The position numbers were made by a program, and so were the translations under genes. DNA of 21,532 bases from Pelargonium cotyledonis (taxonomy: Eukaryota; Streptophyta; Magnoliopsida; Geraniales; Geraniaceae): positions 1-21,532 of the forward strand of contig JAYMTA010001146.1 in assembly GCA_036897625.1 (NCBI GenBank), given 5' to 3'. Below the pieces are notes generated by a model. The model was not told the origin of the DNA, did no database searches, and worked only from the letters and a program-made list of their open reading frames with translations. Positions 8,801 through 18,262 of this stretch are shown in pieces (position 1 is the first letter of the stretch; each line of letters opens with the position of its first letter).

Positions 8801-11344
8801 AGAACTTGAGGTTTTAGGTTGAAGTGCATTTTACAATGGTCATGTAAACTTCCATTTTGGCTCTCATGTGAGATTCACAAGGCCTTTTCTGTCCATCTCT
8901 ACTGAAAACAACCAAAAAAAAAATGCTAAGTCCTTAGTTCATGGGTCACATTGCATCACTTCTGAAGTTTCAGGTCTCCAGTTTCAATTGAATTTACATT
9001 GATTATGTAAAATCCTTTTCTGAAACTTGGATGAAAACAAAATTACTGTTTTCGATTCTATTCGTGGTGTTTTTGCTTACTTTATAAACACGCCACATTT
9101 ATTGTTGCCCTTGGGTCCTTACATCTGTGGCTGGACTCACATTCTTTTGCATGTATTCATCATTACTTTCCTGCTGATTTGGAGTAAGCACATCATAAAC
9201 AAATGCTAATGCTGCTTTCATATAATGTTTTGTAACATTTTGCAGGATGATGGTCTTGTTGATTCAAATAAAATTGCTGCCTTTGATTTTGATGGTTGTC
9301 TTGCAAACACGTCTGTTAAAAGGTACAAAGTTATGGTCATCTTGTTCAGAAATGACCTGTACATATCATATTTGTGTTGTTGAAGACAACTTTGTAATTG
9401 TAATTTATATGCACAAGTTCTTATTTAAATAAACTTGAAGATTAATGTTAGAGTAAACCTTCCTCAGTAGAAATACGTTTCAGTTTGTTATATTCATATA
9501 CACATACATAAGTCTGCTGTCTGTTTTCATTTATTCTAACATAAATGTTTATCTACGAACTTTTATTGGTCAGCTTCAATTTAGAGCAATTAAGCATCCC
9601 CAGAATGCCTGATTGACTGTAATATACTAATTTCATTGCAGAATAGGTGAAAGTGCTTGGTCGCTCATGTATCCTTCCATTCCAGAGAAGCTGAAAAGCT
9701 TGTATGATGATGGCTACAAACTGGTTTGTGTTAAAGCTTCTGAAATTTTCTGACATTTAATTTGCTTTTAGGAACATTACGATTGTGGCTCAAATAATTG
9801 TGTTTTTGGGAGTTTTTATTTACTATACTATCTATATTGTAATTAGGTAATCTTCACCAATGAGTCGAACATTGAACGCTGGACCAAAAAGAGACAAGTA
9901 GCCGTGGACTCAAAACTTGGACGTCTAAACAATTTCATTAAGCGAGTGAAGGTCCCAATTCAGGTTGCTCTTAATTTAACCTTTTGTTCCTTCTCAAATC
10001 ATGCCAGATCAATTTTATTACTATTAACGGCGTTATCCTGACTCACAAAGTGTTGGCATTGTATGTACCAAAATATTAGTTCATCTGGCTTGAACTTTCA
10101 AGTCACCGAATCATGGTTTATGTTTGCGTACTACCATAACTTAATATCATAATTCCTTTTAAAATTCCCTTCCAATTCTTTATATGCCAGGTCTTTGTAG
10201 CTTGTGGCTTAGGCAAACCTGGTGGAGGTAAGGTAGCAGATCCCTTTCGTAAACCCCAACCTGGGATGTGGTGGATTATGGAACAACATTTCAACTCGGG
10301 CATTTCAATTGATATGGATCAGTTATAATCCTTTTCCCTTCTGCTCTATTTTGGGCATTCATGTTCTTTTTAATTACTAATCATTAGTAGTTTTGACACA
10401 AGGACTCTGACTATATATACACTTATCCCTCAGTGACAACTATTTGCTGAACAAGGTTTAATATTGGCTCCATTTTCACGTTTGCAGATCCTTTTATGTT
10501 GGTGATGCAGCTGGAAGAGAAGGTGATCATAGTGATGCTGACATAAAATTTGCCCTGGTAGTTTAAAGTTCGCACTTATTTTACATTTAATTATAAATTA
10601 ACTCTCTCTATTCCAAAATGAGTGTCGTGTTTCACTTGCATTTTTAATAGTATCTCTATGAGAAATTAGTTAGTATCCCTAGTCTGTTGCAAGACATGTT
10701 CATGCGGCTACCGGAGGAAATGTACAACACTAACTTCTCATTTCTTTATCAAAATAGAAACTAAGACACTTATTTTTTGGAGTTGGGACTGGGAGTATAG
10801 TTTATCTCATTCTGATTTTCTTCTATAGGCTGAGATTTACACGCATAAGTTCTCTTGCATTGTTGTTTGCTTTACATGCTATTGGCGGTTTGATCTGTGA
10901 ATTAGGATTAACTTTATGGTGCATTTCAGAGGTTGAGAACTTGTACCACTTGAACCTACGATATTCTCAAGGACAAATAAAAATATCTATCATGAAATTT
11001 TTTGTTTGTTACTAGGAAGAACTTTAATTGCTTTTACAATCTCTTATTGATGAGAGAAGCTGGATGGTTTTCTAGTTCGTTATTTTCTTGCCTAGTGTTA
11101 CAAAAAGAGTAACAATTGATTGAATCTGTTGAAGGCTCAACATTACTGCTCTTACAATATTTTTTTGAAAGTTGCTCTCTCTCTCTCTCTCTCTCCACAC
11201 ACACACTTCAAAATTTTCATTTTTTTCCTAGTTTCACATGGTTGAGCACACAATATTGACAGTAGAAACTTGTATTTTTATGGTTTGCAGGCTGTTGGTT
11301 TGAAGTTCTATGTTCCAGAGGAATACTTCAAGGAATCACAATAG
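5853..11344 (+). CDS. ZDP: Polynucleotide 3'-phosphatase ZDP (PARP-type zinc finger)
   Basis: Inferred 14-exon gene, 435 aa. Exons: 5853-6206, 6423-6482, 7076-7129, 7276-7338, 7406-7462, 7605-7664, 7999-8070, 8170-8226, 9246-9322, 9642-9723, 9847-9963, 10191-10321, 10488-10557, 11291-11344. All introns are GT-AG and the frame stays open to TAG. The product removes 3'-phosphates at DNA breaks; in Arabidopsis ZDP acts in base excision repair and active demethylation after ROS1. Residues 1-45 look like a transit peptide; a second in-frame ATG (5988) would give a 390-aa form. One PARP-type finger is visible (C63, C66, H94, C97), then a charged Lys/Glu-rich linker (119-216) and the HAD/PNKP phosphatase domain: DFDG (D273, D275), FTNES (315-319), FRKP (K372), GDAAGR (400-405) with SDAD. 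No kinase domain follows. Exons 3-4 and 5-6 are a duplicated pair. Arabidopsis ZDP has three fingers; only one is seen here. Confidence 0.93.
7008..7667 (+). repeat. Two-copy tandem duplication (about 330 bp) carrying two exons of ZDP
   Basis: Copy 1 (about 7008-7337) and copy 2 (about 7338-7667) align end to end. Both open with GGTGCAATTGTT, share TTTTCTATTTTATAACCTGG before the first exon, and share GAGGGTTAGTG in the intron. The offset is 330 bases at the first exon and 329 at the second. Identity in the intron is roughly 85-90% by eye, so the event is not very recent. Each copy encodes about 39 residues of Lys/Glu-rich linker ending in KKKK. Confidence 0.93.
11175..11206 (+). repeat. Compound (CT)n(CA)n microsatellite in the last ZDP intron
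   Basis: An uninterrupted CT run (11175-11195) passes directly into a CA run (11196-11206). It lies in intron 13, about 85 bases before the last exon. Confidence 0.95.
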
Positions 11345-12588
11345 ACGTTTAGCTACTTGTGTACATATATGACCCTCCAAGACTTGACAATGGCGGAGAT
11401 TTGTGCACTAAGACACTCTTTTTCTTTTATTCTCTTCTAGGTTGGTTTAAAAATTTGTTTCAAATCTTGAAGACCTCTGGTGAATGTAGAATTTAGTATT
11501 TAAAAATCCATGTCTAATTTAAATTTTGAAGTGTTAAGGATTTGAGCCTATTTCAAGTTTCAACCATATATGTTGTCCATACATGATTCGGTTAATTAGT
11601 GTTTAGGAATGCAATGGACTTAAATTGAAAAGGAATGGCATTATGGTGGGTTTGCTATTCATGCTCTTATATATATGCATTGTGTCCTGTGTACATAATT
11701 AAGATGCATTTTTCTTTTTATCGGTGAATTCGTCACGTGCATAATCAAGAGATTTATAAATCAGCACTCCTTTTCACGTGTAAGCATTTTTCTTCCACAT
11801 GTGGGCTGCTGCAGACATTCATCTGCAAGCGGGCTGGAGACTCCAGGAGAAGGCAATATAAATGAGCCTACTTTGGATCAAATATGGATCAAAACCAGCT
11901 CTACTAATAAGGTGGATTTCATTTGCACCATTATACGTAGTCTATTCTCATATTTATTTGTCCGCTCGCAAGCCTTTGCTCATCATCTTGAACTCAAGTA
12001 AATTGTGATTCCTCCCCAACTCAGTCAACTACTGCATTATGGGAATTTTGTAAGGACTTGAGTGCACGGGCTCTAGGGTCGGAATCTGAAATCATTGAAT
12101 AGTTTCGAGTCATCGAGGTTGGCTCTCAGCGCGCCATATTATCACTATTGGGCCGCACTCCGTTATGTGTCTTTTCTCTCCAAGCATTCGGGATGCCGCG
12201 TTCTTTTTCTATAATATTTCCTATCAATTCTTGGTGTACTAATCCTTTCTTAGGGTTTTGTACTTCACAACTCATGTTTTCAATACTAATAGCAACAGCA
12301 ATATGGCAACAAGCCTAAACCAACACTAATTATCGAAAAGCTTATCCGACTATGTTGACTGAAGAACCTAACAATCATTAGTAGTAAAATGTAACAATCA
12401 AATTCTTAGGGTGCCGATTCAGAACAAAATAGATAATTTGAGGACCAAAATAAAATGTTTTCAAAAAAAGGCAAAAAAAAAGTGAGGTGCGGTCTCTGTC
12501 TCTATTCAGATATGTGAATATTTCCTAAAAGATGAAGGATTTGAATTAATTGCATCGCAAGTAATTAGAATCTAGAACAAAACTGAAG
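11345..12588. other. ZDP 3' flank and intergenic DNA
   Basis: The first few hundred bases should be ZDP 3' UTR. An open stretch of 66 codons at 11801-12001 has no recognisable domain and was not called. The rest holds no gene that I can support. A 30-base sequence at 12364-12393 recurs, with 26 of 30 matches, at 14203-14232. Confidence 0.5.
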
Positions 12589-12598
12589 TATATATATA
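12589..12598 (+). promoter_or_regulatory. TATA box of the unknown basic-protein gene
   Basis: A clean TATATATATA lies about 105 bases upstream of the first in-frame ATG (12703). Transcription starting 25-35 bases downstream would give a 5' leader of about 75 bases. This supports 12703 as the start and an intronless first exon. Confidence 0.5.
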
Positions 12599-12702
12599 GT
12601 TGAAGAAAACAGTGAGTGGTCACACTGTCACTCGCTCACTCACTACTCGCTCAAAAGCCTTCCATTGCAAGTTACAGTCAAGTGTCTGTTCATCGATTGT
12701 TG

Positions 12703-12735
12703 ATGGAGATGGAGATGGAGATGGAGATGGAGATG
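12703..12735 (+). repeat. (ATGGAG)n hexanucleotide repeat at the start codon
   Basis: Five ATGGAG units plus a further ATG encode Met-Glu pairs at the very start of the unknown protein. Each unit brings its own in-frame ATG. Confidence 0.95.
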
Positions 12736-13620
12736 GGGGATGTCAACAGTTTCAACTACGCGATGGGTCTTGCTTGCCCACCACTCGATTATCATCATAT
12801 GGATTTTGGTTTCCTCAATGCTGATCATCAACAACCCATTGATGATTTGTGTGGTTTCTTTGATGATTTCAACGATAATGGAGACTTGTTCATCAAAGGG
12901 TCTCATCATCATCATCATCATCATCATCATCAACATCAACATCAACAACCTGTTGCTGTGGCAGTGGAGAAGAAGACCATTATTTTGAAGCAGCCGCAAC
13001 AGAATGGAAAAGGCAAGGAATTGAAGCTCCTCCTAAAGATAAAGAAGCTGCCGGCGCATGGAAAAGGCAAAGAGATGAGGCTTCTGCTAGCATCCAAAAA
13101 CAAGGCCAACAAGAACGAGGTTTCAAGTACTGATCCTCCATCATCAATGTCCGAGAAAAGAGTTGCTCCTCCTATTGCTGATAATCATCATTCATCCAAG
13201 GTTCCAAAAGTAGCTATTGGTGGTGAACACAAACTGGAACAGGCCAAGAAGAGGGTTATGAGTACCACTGAAACTGCTGTGACAAAGCCGATCATCACCA
13301 AAAAGAGGGTCCTGAGTACTGATCCTCCATCAATATCCGATATCCAGTTCAATGAAACAACTGTTCCTGCTATTATTGATCATCATCCAGCCAAGGTTCC
13401 AAAAGTAGTAGCTGAAGATGATGAACACAAGTTGGAACTGACCATAAAGAAGGTCCTTCACAAATACGAGGAAGCTGCTGAAGCCAAAAGGAAGAGGCGG
13501 GCTGTTGTCATTGATTACGTGCCTCCCAAGCCAAATCCCAAACCCAACAAGTCTTCTCCTTGCCGCTTCAAGTCCAAGAAACTTCAGAAACTCTACGCTG
13601 CACATAAGATATTTCACTAA
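12703..13620 (+). CDS. Unknown low-complexity basic protein (305 aa)
   Basis: I do not recognise this family. It is one uninterrupted reading frame from the first ATG to TAA. The frame is open further upstream, but with no ATG. Residues 1-11 are five Met-Glu pairs plus Met. Residues 29-62 are acidic and aromatic (FFDDFND near 52-58), and residues 68-76 are nine His followed by a Gln/His tract. From about 80 on it is strongly basic, with repeated GKGKE motifs. Residues 142-185 and 205-251 are an internal duplication (STDPP, KVPKV, EHKLE, KK.V). A KRKRR cluster (262-266) looks like a nuclear signal, and a PKPNPKPNK tract precedes the basic C-terminus. There is no signal peptide or membrane segment. 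A nuclear, perhaps DNA- or RNA-associated, disordered protein is an inference from composition only. It could be one exon of a larger gene, but the TATA box upstream and the long frame favour a complete gene. Confidence 0.65.
   Translation: MEMEMEMEMEMGDVNSFNYAMGLACPPLDYHHMDFGFLNADHQQPIDDLCGFFDDFNDNGDLFIKGSHHHHHHHHHQHQHQQPVAVAVEKKTIILKQPQQNGKGKELKLLLKIKKLPAHGKGKEMRLLLASKNKANKNEVSSTDPPSSMSEKRVAPPIADNHHSSKVPKVAIGGEHKLEQAKKRVMSTTETAVTKPIITKKRVLSTDPPSISDIQFNETTVPAIIDHHPAKVPKVVAEDDEHKLELTIKKVLHKYEEAAEAKRKRRAVVIDYVPPKPNPKPNKSSPCRFKSKKLQKLYAAHKIFH
12904..12930 (+). repeat. (CAT)9 trinucleotide repeat encoding poly-His
   Basis: Nine pure CAT codons give His68-His76, followed by CAA/CAT codons (Gln/His). 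The pure codon run marks a length-variable microsatellite inside a coding region. Confidence 0.95.
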
Positions 13621-14295
13621 TGTTAATAGTTTCTTGATCGAATTTAATAGAGCATCCTTGTCTGCTATAGCTCTTATCCATTCATTCTGTAATATATTGT
13701 CCACTATATCAATTACAGCTATATATATGTTCTACTGTATTTGATTGCCTTGTTCTGGTTATAACACTGACTTGTGTAAAAACAAAAGAAAAAGGAAGAT
13801 AGCCATGTGTTAATAACAATGTGTAACACAGCTTTTCCACACAATCTAACAACTTTTCTTTTTGTTGTTTCTCTCCATCTATAAATATTGTAAATGAATA
13901 GCAAGATACTGAAGTTAGATGTAAAGTATGGAAGTTTACTCTTATTTTGTTGGTGTACATTATGTTCCTTTCCCCCCAACGAATTGCTATGTTTAAGATG
14001 TTTACTCTGATTTCAAATTGTGTACATTAATTACAGCATATAATGTGCAAGAAGCATAAATGATCACAACAACATGCAACAATCATTTTGAAATATTATT
14101 GAGTTTTGGTCGGAAAAGGGTGACAGCAACAGTAACTACATACAACCACTTGTGAAGAAATTGTCCAGAAACTAGTAAAAGTGCAGCAATATTGGTGGAT
14201 GAACCTAGCAATCATAAGAAGTAATATGTATAGACAAGGAGTGAAATTTATACCTGTAGTTTCAAAAAAGATCCTGGACCATTCAAATCTGACGG
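13621..14295. other. Convergent 3' flanks between the unknown gene and the NLR
   Basis: This holds the 3' UTR of the unknown gene from the left and the 3' end of the NLR gene from the right. No further gene was recognised. Open stretches on the minus strand (13709-13979) look like chance reading of AT-rich DNA. Confidence 0.6.
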
Positions 14296-17088
14296 TTAAA
14301 TTTGCAAATGCCCCAGCAAGCTCATGTCACCGAGCTTGAACATTTGAAACGTATGTCCTCTGGTCTTAAAAAAGATTTGGACAACCGGAATGTGCTTAAG
14401 TATCCAATAATCTTGACCTTGGTCCGGTAGGATCCGGAGTACAAGTTCCCTAGGCATCTCCCTTATTCTCAGTGTTTCAAGATTTCTTAGGAAGATTATG
14501 TCACGTGGCAACTCCTTCATATGCGGGTTAAGACTGATCCATAGCTCTTGGAGACGAGGCAGTGCTCCCTTTTCTATCGTCAATGTAGTTAGTCTCTCCA
14601 AGCTCTCAAGCCACAGCACTTCGACTTTTGGAAACCAACCTTCCTCAATGTGCAACTTCTCACCACAATATGCGTCAACCAACTTAAGATTCAGCAAATT
14701 AGGTAAGGCTTGCAGGGCTTTAAGCGGATCATCCATTAGTCTTGAGAAATATAAACGTACTGAGGCAACATTCAGAAGTTGAGAACTAATCCAATTAGGC
14801 AACTTCTTCAAATGCCCCTTCATGCTCAAAGTCTGTAAAAATGGAGGTGCAAAGGAAATGGATTCCAAATCAAGAACCTCATCTTCACTCTTTGAGCTTA
14901 CATCAAGAGTCACAAGGTGTTTCATGTTCTCAATGGCAGCACATAAAGTCCTCCCAATTTCTGCACTAACATTAGTAATTACCAGCACTCTTAACTGTCT
15001 CAACTTCATCAGCTCTTCAACCAAATCTTCTGCAACTTCTACACCTGACAGTGTTTGCAGGTCTGTCAATGCCCCAACTCCATTGTGTATCCTCGCTCCA
15101 CAATATGAACTCAAAGCATAATCGGTTTCCAAGTTGAACCAACCACATAGAAGATGACACAGCTTATGAAGCCTATAGATTTCCATTGGCAGCTCTTGCA
15201 CTCTGGTGCCATACAAATTTAAAGTCTGAAGGTTGAGTAGCTTGCCAACTGATTTCGGAAGCTTCTTTATTTTTGTATTCCTCACACTTAAATACCTCAA
15301 ATGCAACAAATTTCCCACATTATCTGGAAGGCGATCGAGTTTGGGAGATTCTTCCAAGTCCAAGACTTTCAGAAGCTTAAAACTTTCAATTAATCTGTCT
15401 ACAAAAGACTTGGACATCTCATTCTTACTGAAAATGAATAATGACCGAACTGGAATAGACTCTTCCCTATCTAAAATGTTACCACTGACATTGTGCATTG
15501 ATAAGCGACGAGTCTCTCTACTTAAAATTGAATTCTCTGCATCCAGAACTTGACAAAAATTCAGCTTTCCAATGACTGAAAAGACTGTTTCGCGCATTAG
15601 ATCATGTACCATACAATACTTTGATAGCCCACGAGAACCCCAATAGCACTTAATCATGTTTCTTTGTATGAGCTCTGCAACATATTCTTCTGCTACTTGT
15701 TCCAATGTTCTCCCACACTTTGCTTGCACAAAGCCTTCTGCAACCCATGCCCAAATTAGTTTTTGTGCACTAATAAAATAGTCCTCCGGAAAGATGCCAA
15801 AGTACAAAAAGCAATATTTAAGGTAAATAGGCAGATCATAATAGCTCAGAGATAAGATTTTTGTGACGTTTGTTAAGTGAGGATTGGATTCTAACTCGGA
15901 ATGAAGCCTGTCATGTAACTTTTGCCATTCTGGTATACTCTTGTCTCTAGTGGACAAAAGACCACCAATGGCCACAATTGCTAGTGGTAAACCCCCACAT
16001 TTTCTTACTATGTCAGCAGAGAGTCTCTCTAACATTTTGGGGCAATGCCCATCGAAATCAAATTGAAATGCCTTTTTGCAGAATAGTTCCCAAGCCAAAT
16101 TTGGTGGCAACAATTGCAAGTCATGGACATGAACAAATGAAGATTTCTTGCAAAAGTTAGCAACATCTTGATTTCGAGTTGTGATCATAATCCTACTACC
16201 AATGTGGTCATCAGGTAAGGCATGCTCTATCTCAGCCCAAAAGTTAACATTCCATATATCATCAAACACAACCACGTACCTCTTCCCCTGCAGATATCTC
16301 CTGAGTTTGCTAATCAACCGAATCTCTTCTGATGTGCCAATTGTCCATGCCTCTGAAGTAGACTCTTCTGCGGGGCAAAACTGCTTTATCAAGTTCTGTA
16401 GTAGCTCCTCCTTCATGTATGACTGAGAAACTGTGATCCAAGCAAAACAAAGGAAGTGCTCCTTCACCTGGGAGCTATCGTAAACTACCTTAGCAAGAGT
16501 GGTCTTGCCGAGTCCACCCATTCCAACCACAGCAATCACTTTGCGTTTAGTTGGATCGCTCTTCAACCAACCTATCAATTCACTTTGAGCATCATCCCTC
16601 CCAACAGCTTCAGCAGCCGAAATGAAATGAGAAGCCACTCGAGGGTCGTACCATGAAATACAACTCTGATTGGTCACACTGCTAGATCCAGAGTTAGAGG
16701 AACTAAATCCATATCTATCACTCCTCTCCTTTATTTCATGGAGAGATGCTTTGATGTGTTGGATCTCAGCACCTAACCCATGACGCAACCTGAAGTTTTT
16801 CAGGAAGTAAGTTGTCTTTTTGAGGAAATCTGTGAATCTATGATGATGGACTCCTCCATGTTGTGCCACACAAAGCATGTACTCATCAATGACATCTTCT
16901 ATTCTGTAGGCAATCTGTCTCACTTGTTTCACCCAAGTTTCGACGCCATCGTTGACAAACCCTCCCTTATTTGCTCTTTCATCTGCGTCTCTTCGGAGAT
17001 CGGTTCCCACTGTCAGCCATTCCGCTCCTTCATTTGTTAGAAACGATACCAATCTGACAGTAAGCAAGTATACTATGGTCTCAGCCAT
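14296..17088 (-). CDS. RPM1-like CC-NBS-LRR (CNL) immune receptor
   Basis: This is an intracellular immune receptor that senses pathogen effectors directly or through guarded host proteins. It is one intact 930-aa frame without introns, a normal length for the RPM1 type. The N-terminal coiled-coil domain (1-150) carries EDVID (64-68); its first 20 residues (MAETIVYLL...) resemble the MADA helix loosely. The NB-ARC has a P-loop GMGGLGKTT (189-197), RNBS-A (FLCFAWITVSQSY, 212-224), kinase-2 VVVFDDIW (272-279), RNBS-B GSRIMITTRN (297-306), GLPLA (366-370), RNBS-D (YCFLYFGIFPEDY, 425-437), and VHD (494-496) in place of MHD. From about 535 to 900 there are LRRs (e.g. LLHLRYLSVRNTKIKKLP). All nucleotide-binding motifs are intact, so it is probably functional. 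The strain or effector it recognises cannot be read from sequence. Confidence 0.95.
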   Translation of the reverse strand: MAETIVYLLTVRLVSFLTNEGAEWLTVGTDLRRDADERANKGGFVNDGVETWVKQVRQIAYRIEDVIDEYMLCVAQHGGVHHHRFTDFLKKTTYFLKNFRLRHGLGAEIQHIKASLHEIKERSDRYGFSSSNSGSSSVTNQSCISWYDPRVASHFISAAEAVGRDDAQSELIGWLKSDPTKRKVIAVVGMGGLGKTTLAKVVYDSSQVKEHFLCFAWITVSQSYMKEELLQNLIKQFCPAEESTSEAWTIGTSEEIRLISKLRRYLQGKRYVVVFDDIWNVNFWAEIEHALPDDHIGSRIMITTRNQDVANFCKKSSFVHVHDLQLLPPNLAWELFCKKAFQFDFDGHCPKMLERLSADIVRKCGGLPLAIVAIGGLLSTRDKSIPEWQKLHDRLHSELESNPHLTNVTKILSLSYYDLPIYLKYCFLYFGIFPEDYFISAQKLIWAWVAEGFVQAKCGRTLEQVAEEYVAELIQRNMIKCYWGSRGLSKYCMVHDLMRETVFSVIGKLNFCQVLDAENSILSRETRRLSMHNVSGNILDREESIPVRSLFIFSKNEMSKSFVDRLIESFKLLKVLDLEESPKLDRLPDNVGNLLHLRYLSVRNTKIKKLPKSVGKLLNLQTLNLYGTRVQELPMEIYRLHKLCHLLCGWFNLETDYALSSYCGARIHNGVGALTDLQTLSGVEVAEDLVEELMKLRQLRVLVITNVSAEIGRTLCAAIENMKHLVTLDVSSKSEDEVLDLESISFAPPFLQTLSMKGHLKKLPNWISSQLLNVASVRLYFSRLMDDPLKALQALPNLLNLKLVDAYCGEKLHIEEGWFPKVEVLWLESLERLTTLTIEKGALPRLQELWISLNPHMKELPRDIIFLRNLETLRIREMPRELVLRILPDQGQDYWILKHIPVVQIFFKTRGHTFQMFKLGDMSLLGHLQI

Positions 17089-17092
17089 GCAT
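17081..17092 (-). promoter_or_regulatory. Three-codon upstream ORF overlapping the NLR start
   Basis: The minus strand reads ATGCATGGCTGA. The first ATG (17092-17090) opens Met-His-Gly-stop in a different frame, and the second ATG (17088-17086) is the NLR start. The NLR ATG has a fair context (G at +4), while the upstream ATG has C at +4. If the leader includes this site, initiation must choose between two ATGs four bases apart. Confidence 0.4.
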
Positions 17093-18262
17093 GTCTCTCT
17101 TCAATTCTTCATCATCTTTTTCTCATTTTACTCCTTATAAGCCAAAGCAGATTAGTAAAGTTGCAGAATGCAGAGAAATGAAAAGTTAACTTTTGATGCT
17201 GAATAGATGGTTAAGATTGAAACCTGTTTTTTGGTCTAACCAGCCAGCATAATATGAAATTGACCATCTATTCCACCAAAGCTAACTTCATTTGTTAGTG
17301 TATGTAATTCTTTTTAAATTAGAAGCAAGTTGTGATAAATACTAGTACATGATTACCTTCCCCACTTCATTTGCCCAAAGTCATTAATTATTATGCCTTA
17401 AAGTCTACTCATATTGTCACTTTCATGATTAGCTATGCGCCTATATAATACTGACGCAATGAAAAATCTAATTTTGACAAGGTTGAGCAGTTAAAGTTGA
17501 TAATTCAGGTTTAACACTGTTACTCATGTCTGAGTAGTAGTGATTTTGGGACAGTACTTCCATGTATGCATCCTCTAGGAGTAACATAATTATTGTGCAA
17601 AGAATCAAGAAACTGATAAATGTACTGAAGAAAAAGAACACATACCTTAATTATGAACATCTATCATTCCAAATATGCATCCAGCCACAGACCCTGCGTC
17701 CAGGCACCAACACGTTAAACAGTTGATTTGACAGAAACAAAGGAAAGTAAACAGCATTATATACACATGTTAAAGAAGCAACTGACGCACAGCAAGGAAA
17801 GTGGAGAAAGGGAATTGCCGAACCTGAATTGGAGGTACGGCCTATTAATATAAAATGTCTATTTTTCGATCAGTCAATAAATCAAATATATTTTTCAACT
17901 ATCCAGGATCTCTGGATCCACGAGTTTTTATTGTTCCTCACAAAGTGATCATAGTTGCAAATGTAAGACATGGTTACAATATATAACATCCCAATATAGG
18001 GAGAAAGTACAGTTGTAATCATGAATACACGAGGACCAGAAACTTAACATTACTGCAAATATTTTTTTAATAGATACAAGTGAACACAACAAATTAGCCT
18101 TGCCCACAAGCATTTACAAAAGCTCAAATCATTAACAAACGCCTCAAAAATGAGCAAGCAAAGTGATCATGCCTTTGCGATGCAGAAATAAGGATTACAC
18201 TCGCAAAAATAAACTAATTTGCAATACAAAAATGCTGACTCATTCTTAATCCACCGTCTAAA
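17093..18262. other. NLR upstream region and UROD 3' flank
   Basis: The right part (down to about 17,950) is likely 3' UTR of the UROD gene on the minus strand. The left part is the NLR promoter and 5' leader, possibly with a leader intron. No gene, RNA gene or clear transposon was recognised. Confidence 0.55.

Noticed and set aside
8640-8830. Transposon-like words (CCCACATTG...) in the large eighth intron of ZDP
   Set aside because: No ends, target duplication or coding part could be placed; a genome-wide repeat search would be needed.
11801-12001. 66-codon open frame downstream of ZDP
   Set aside because: No domain, no promoter signal, and no sign of continuing exons.
12643-12999. Open frames on other frames and strand across the unknown gene, with runs of Met or Ile
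   Set aside because: They are shadow readings of the CAT and ATGGAG repeats.
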